Both the position numbers and the translations under genes were made by a program. The notes under the pieces were generated by a model that searched no databases, had not been told where the DNA came from, and was given only the letters and a program-made list of their open reading frames with translations. A stretch of DNA of 5,782 bases from Pyrobaculum sp. (GTDB taxonomy: Archaea > Thermoproteota > Thermoprotei > Thermoproteales > Thermoproteaceae): contig WYEI01000123.1 in the NCBI GenBank assembly GCA_009903905.1, forward strand, positions 1 through 5,782, written 5' to 3'. Shown here in pieces: positions 4,780 through 5,782 of this stretch (positions within the stretch are counted from its first letter, which is position 1; each line of letters begins with the position of its first letter).

Positions 4780-5782
4780 ATGCGGTGGCTTCTGGCGCTC
4801 CTGGCGGTGGTGTTCGTCGCCGCCGGGACGTTGACAGACCAGTTCACCTCTCCTCCCGTGGAGGTCTCGGTCATAAGGACGGACCAGTGGCTCTTCTGCC
4901 AAGACTACGGCGTGACCATCCAAATCAAGGCACTTGACCCGGTTACGATAAATAAGGTACAAGTCGTAGCCAAGTTCTTCCCCGAGGGAACGCTGTATCC
5001 GGAGACCCAGACTAAGCCCTTCGGCGGCTTCTCCCTGCAGAAAGGCGAAATTAAGCAACTGGTCGTCTCCTTCAACTACTGCCCCCAGAGGCGGGTCGAC
5101 CCCCTTATCCTGCTTGAGATCCAGATATACCTCCCCAACTCCACGCTTTCGTACAACTACTACATAGGCCGGGTGTTGCCCACTACCTACGAAGACTTGG
5201 CCAACTACGCCGCCTCGCTTGAGCAGAGGGTCAAGGAGCTTACGGCGTTGGTGGACCAGCTGAAGAAGCAGGTTGCCGACCTGCAGGCGCGGGTGGCCAA
5301 CCTAACCGCCCTCCTAGCCGCGGCGAGGATGGACAACGAGAAGCTCTCCGCAGTTCTTGCGCAAGTGAGGGCCGAGCGAGACGCCCTGAGGGCACAGCTG
5401 GATCAGCTTCAAGCTCAGCTGTCGGCGGTGAGCCAAGCCAAGGCGGCGGTGGAGGCCCAGCTGGCCGACGCCAAGAAGCGACTAGAGGAGCTGAAAGCCT
5501 CCTACGACAAGCTCTCGGGCCAGTACACAGATGCCCAGAGGACCATCGCCGACTTGCAGGCCAGGCTTTCTGAACTGCAGAGGCGCTACGACGAGCTTCA
5601 GAAGGCAGAGCAACAGCTCAGAGAGAGCTACTTCAGCCTGTCTGCGAAATACAGCGAGCTCAGCGGCCGCTACGAGGAGCTGAGCAAGTCTTATCAACAG
5701 GCCCAGCAGGAGAAGGCGTTGCTCCAGAGCCGCTACTCCGAGCTCAACACCGGCTTCACCTGGGCCGTCAACATGGCCACGG
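4780..5782 (+). CDS. Secreted or membrane-anchored coiled-coil protein, 3' end missing
   Basis: The frame stays open from ATG 4780 to the window edge (334 complete codons). Residues 1-18 (MRWLLALLAVVFVAAGTL) are a signal peptide or N-terminal membrane anchor. Residues about 25-132 look like a beta-sandwich domain: VEVSVIRTD, YGVTIQIKALDP, KVQVVAKFFPEG, IKQLVVSFNY, LLEIQIYLPNSTL. It has two cysteines, Cys40 and Cys101, which could form a disulfide. Sequons at Asn120 (NST) and Asn174 (NLT) fit archaeal N-glycosylation. From about residue 140 on the protein is an almost unbroken heptad coiled coil rich in Leu, Ala, Gln, Glu and Lys. In its later part Tyr and Leu alternate in the core, for example Y284, L287, Y291, L294, Y298, L301 and Y305. 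It ends in a non-heptad segment, NTGFTWAVNMAT. No family was recognised. It follows the metal permease by 23 bases and has its own TATA box. It is not a ZnuA-type binding protein. Confidence 0.8.
   Translation, partial: MRWLLALLAVVFVAAGTLTDQFTSPPVEVSVIRTDQWLFCQDYGVTIQIKALDPVTINKVQVVAKFFPEGTLYPETQTKPFGGFSLQKGEIKQLVVSFNYCPQRRVDPLILLEIQIYLPNSTLSYNYYIGRVLPTTYEDLANYAASLEQRVKELTALVDQLKKQVADLQARVANLTALLAAARMDNEKLSAVLAQVRAERDALRAQLDQLQAQLSAVSQAKAAVEAQLADAKKRLEELKASYDKLSGQYTDAQRTIADLQARLSELQRRYDELQKAEQQLRESYFSLSAKYSELSGRYEELSKSYQQAQQEKALLQSRYSELNTGFTWAVNMAT

Noticed and set aside
4663..5058. Minus-strand frame opposite the permease end and coiled-coil start
   Set aside because: It runs antisense through two good genes and their promoter.
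5482..5697. Minus-strand 71-residue frame opposite the coiled coil
   Set aside because: Its Leu/Val-rich sequence is the expected antisense of Gln/Glu/Lys-rich heptads.

Overview
The window looks like a chromosomal piece of a hyperthermophilic crenarchaeon of the Thermoproteales, most like Pyrobaculum. The reasons are GC-rich coding sequence with AGG/AGA/ATA codons, GTG and TTG starts, very short or overlapping gene junctions, and TATA boxes placed about 23-25 bases before the start codon with no Shine-Dalgarno (leaderless transcripts). The genus is an inference from style and protein flavour, not from a database match.

Layout. Positions 1-164 hold the C-terminal end of a LysX-type ATP-grasp ligase (LysW-dependent lysine/arginine biosynthesis). 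Positions 165-807 hold no convincing gene, only a weak 77-residue reading frame and an 11-base inverted repeat; this may be a decayed locus. A multi-pass membrane protein of unknown function follows (808-1413). A mostly empty convergent gap (1414-1631) contains a possible 34-residue frame. On the minus strand, a compact three-gene operon runs leftwards from 3055: an IF-2B-family protein, a SWIM zinc-finger protein and a DUF2203 protein. On the plus strand, starting 101 bases away from that operon, come an ABC-3 family metal-transporter ATPase and its membrane permease, which overlap by 17 bases. Then, with its own TATA box, comes a secreted or membrane-anchored protein that begins with a beta-type domain and continues into a long coiled coil running off the window end.

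Most interesting points. (1) The IF-2B-like gene appears interrupted: its N-terminal 28-30 residues are encoded in a different frame, and the two frames join exactly at a C6 run shaped like a -1 slippery heptamer (C CCC CCT). This is either a homopolymer indel, phase variation, a sequencing error or programmed frameshifting. (2) A 22-base imperfect palindrome (9 of 11 pairs) sits between the TATA box and the start of the metal-transporter ATPase, covering the predicted transcription start; it is a good candidate operator for a metal-responsive repressor. (3) The expected substrate-binding lipoprotein is absent from the visible part of the transporter locus, and a surface coiled-coil protein lies in its place. 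(4) Four genes share the same TATA-to-start geometry, which corrects two starts (808 rather than 778; 3157 rather than 3127).
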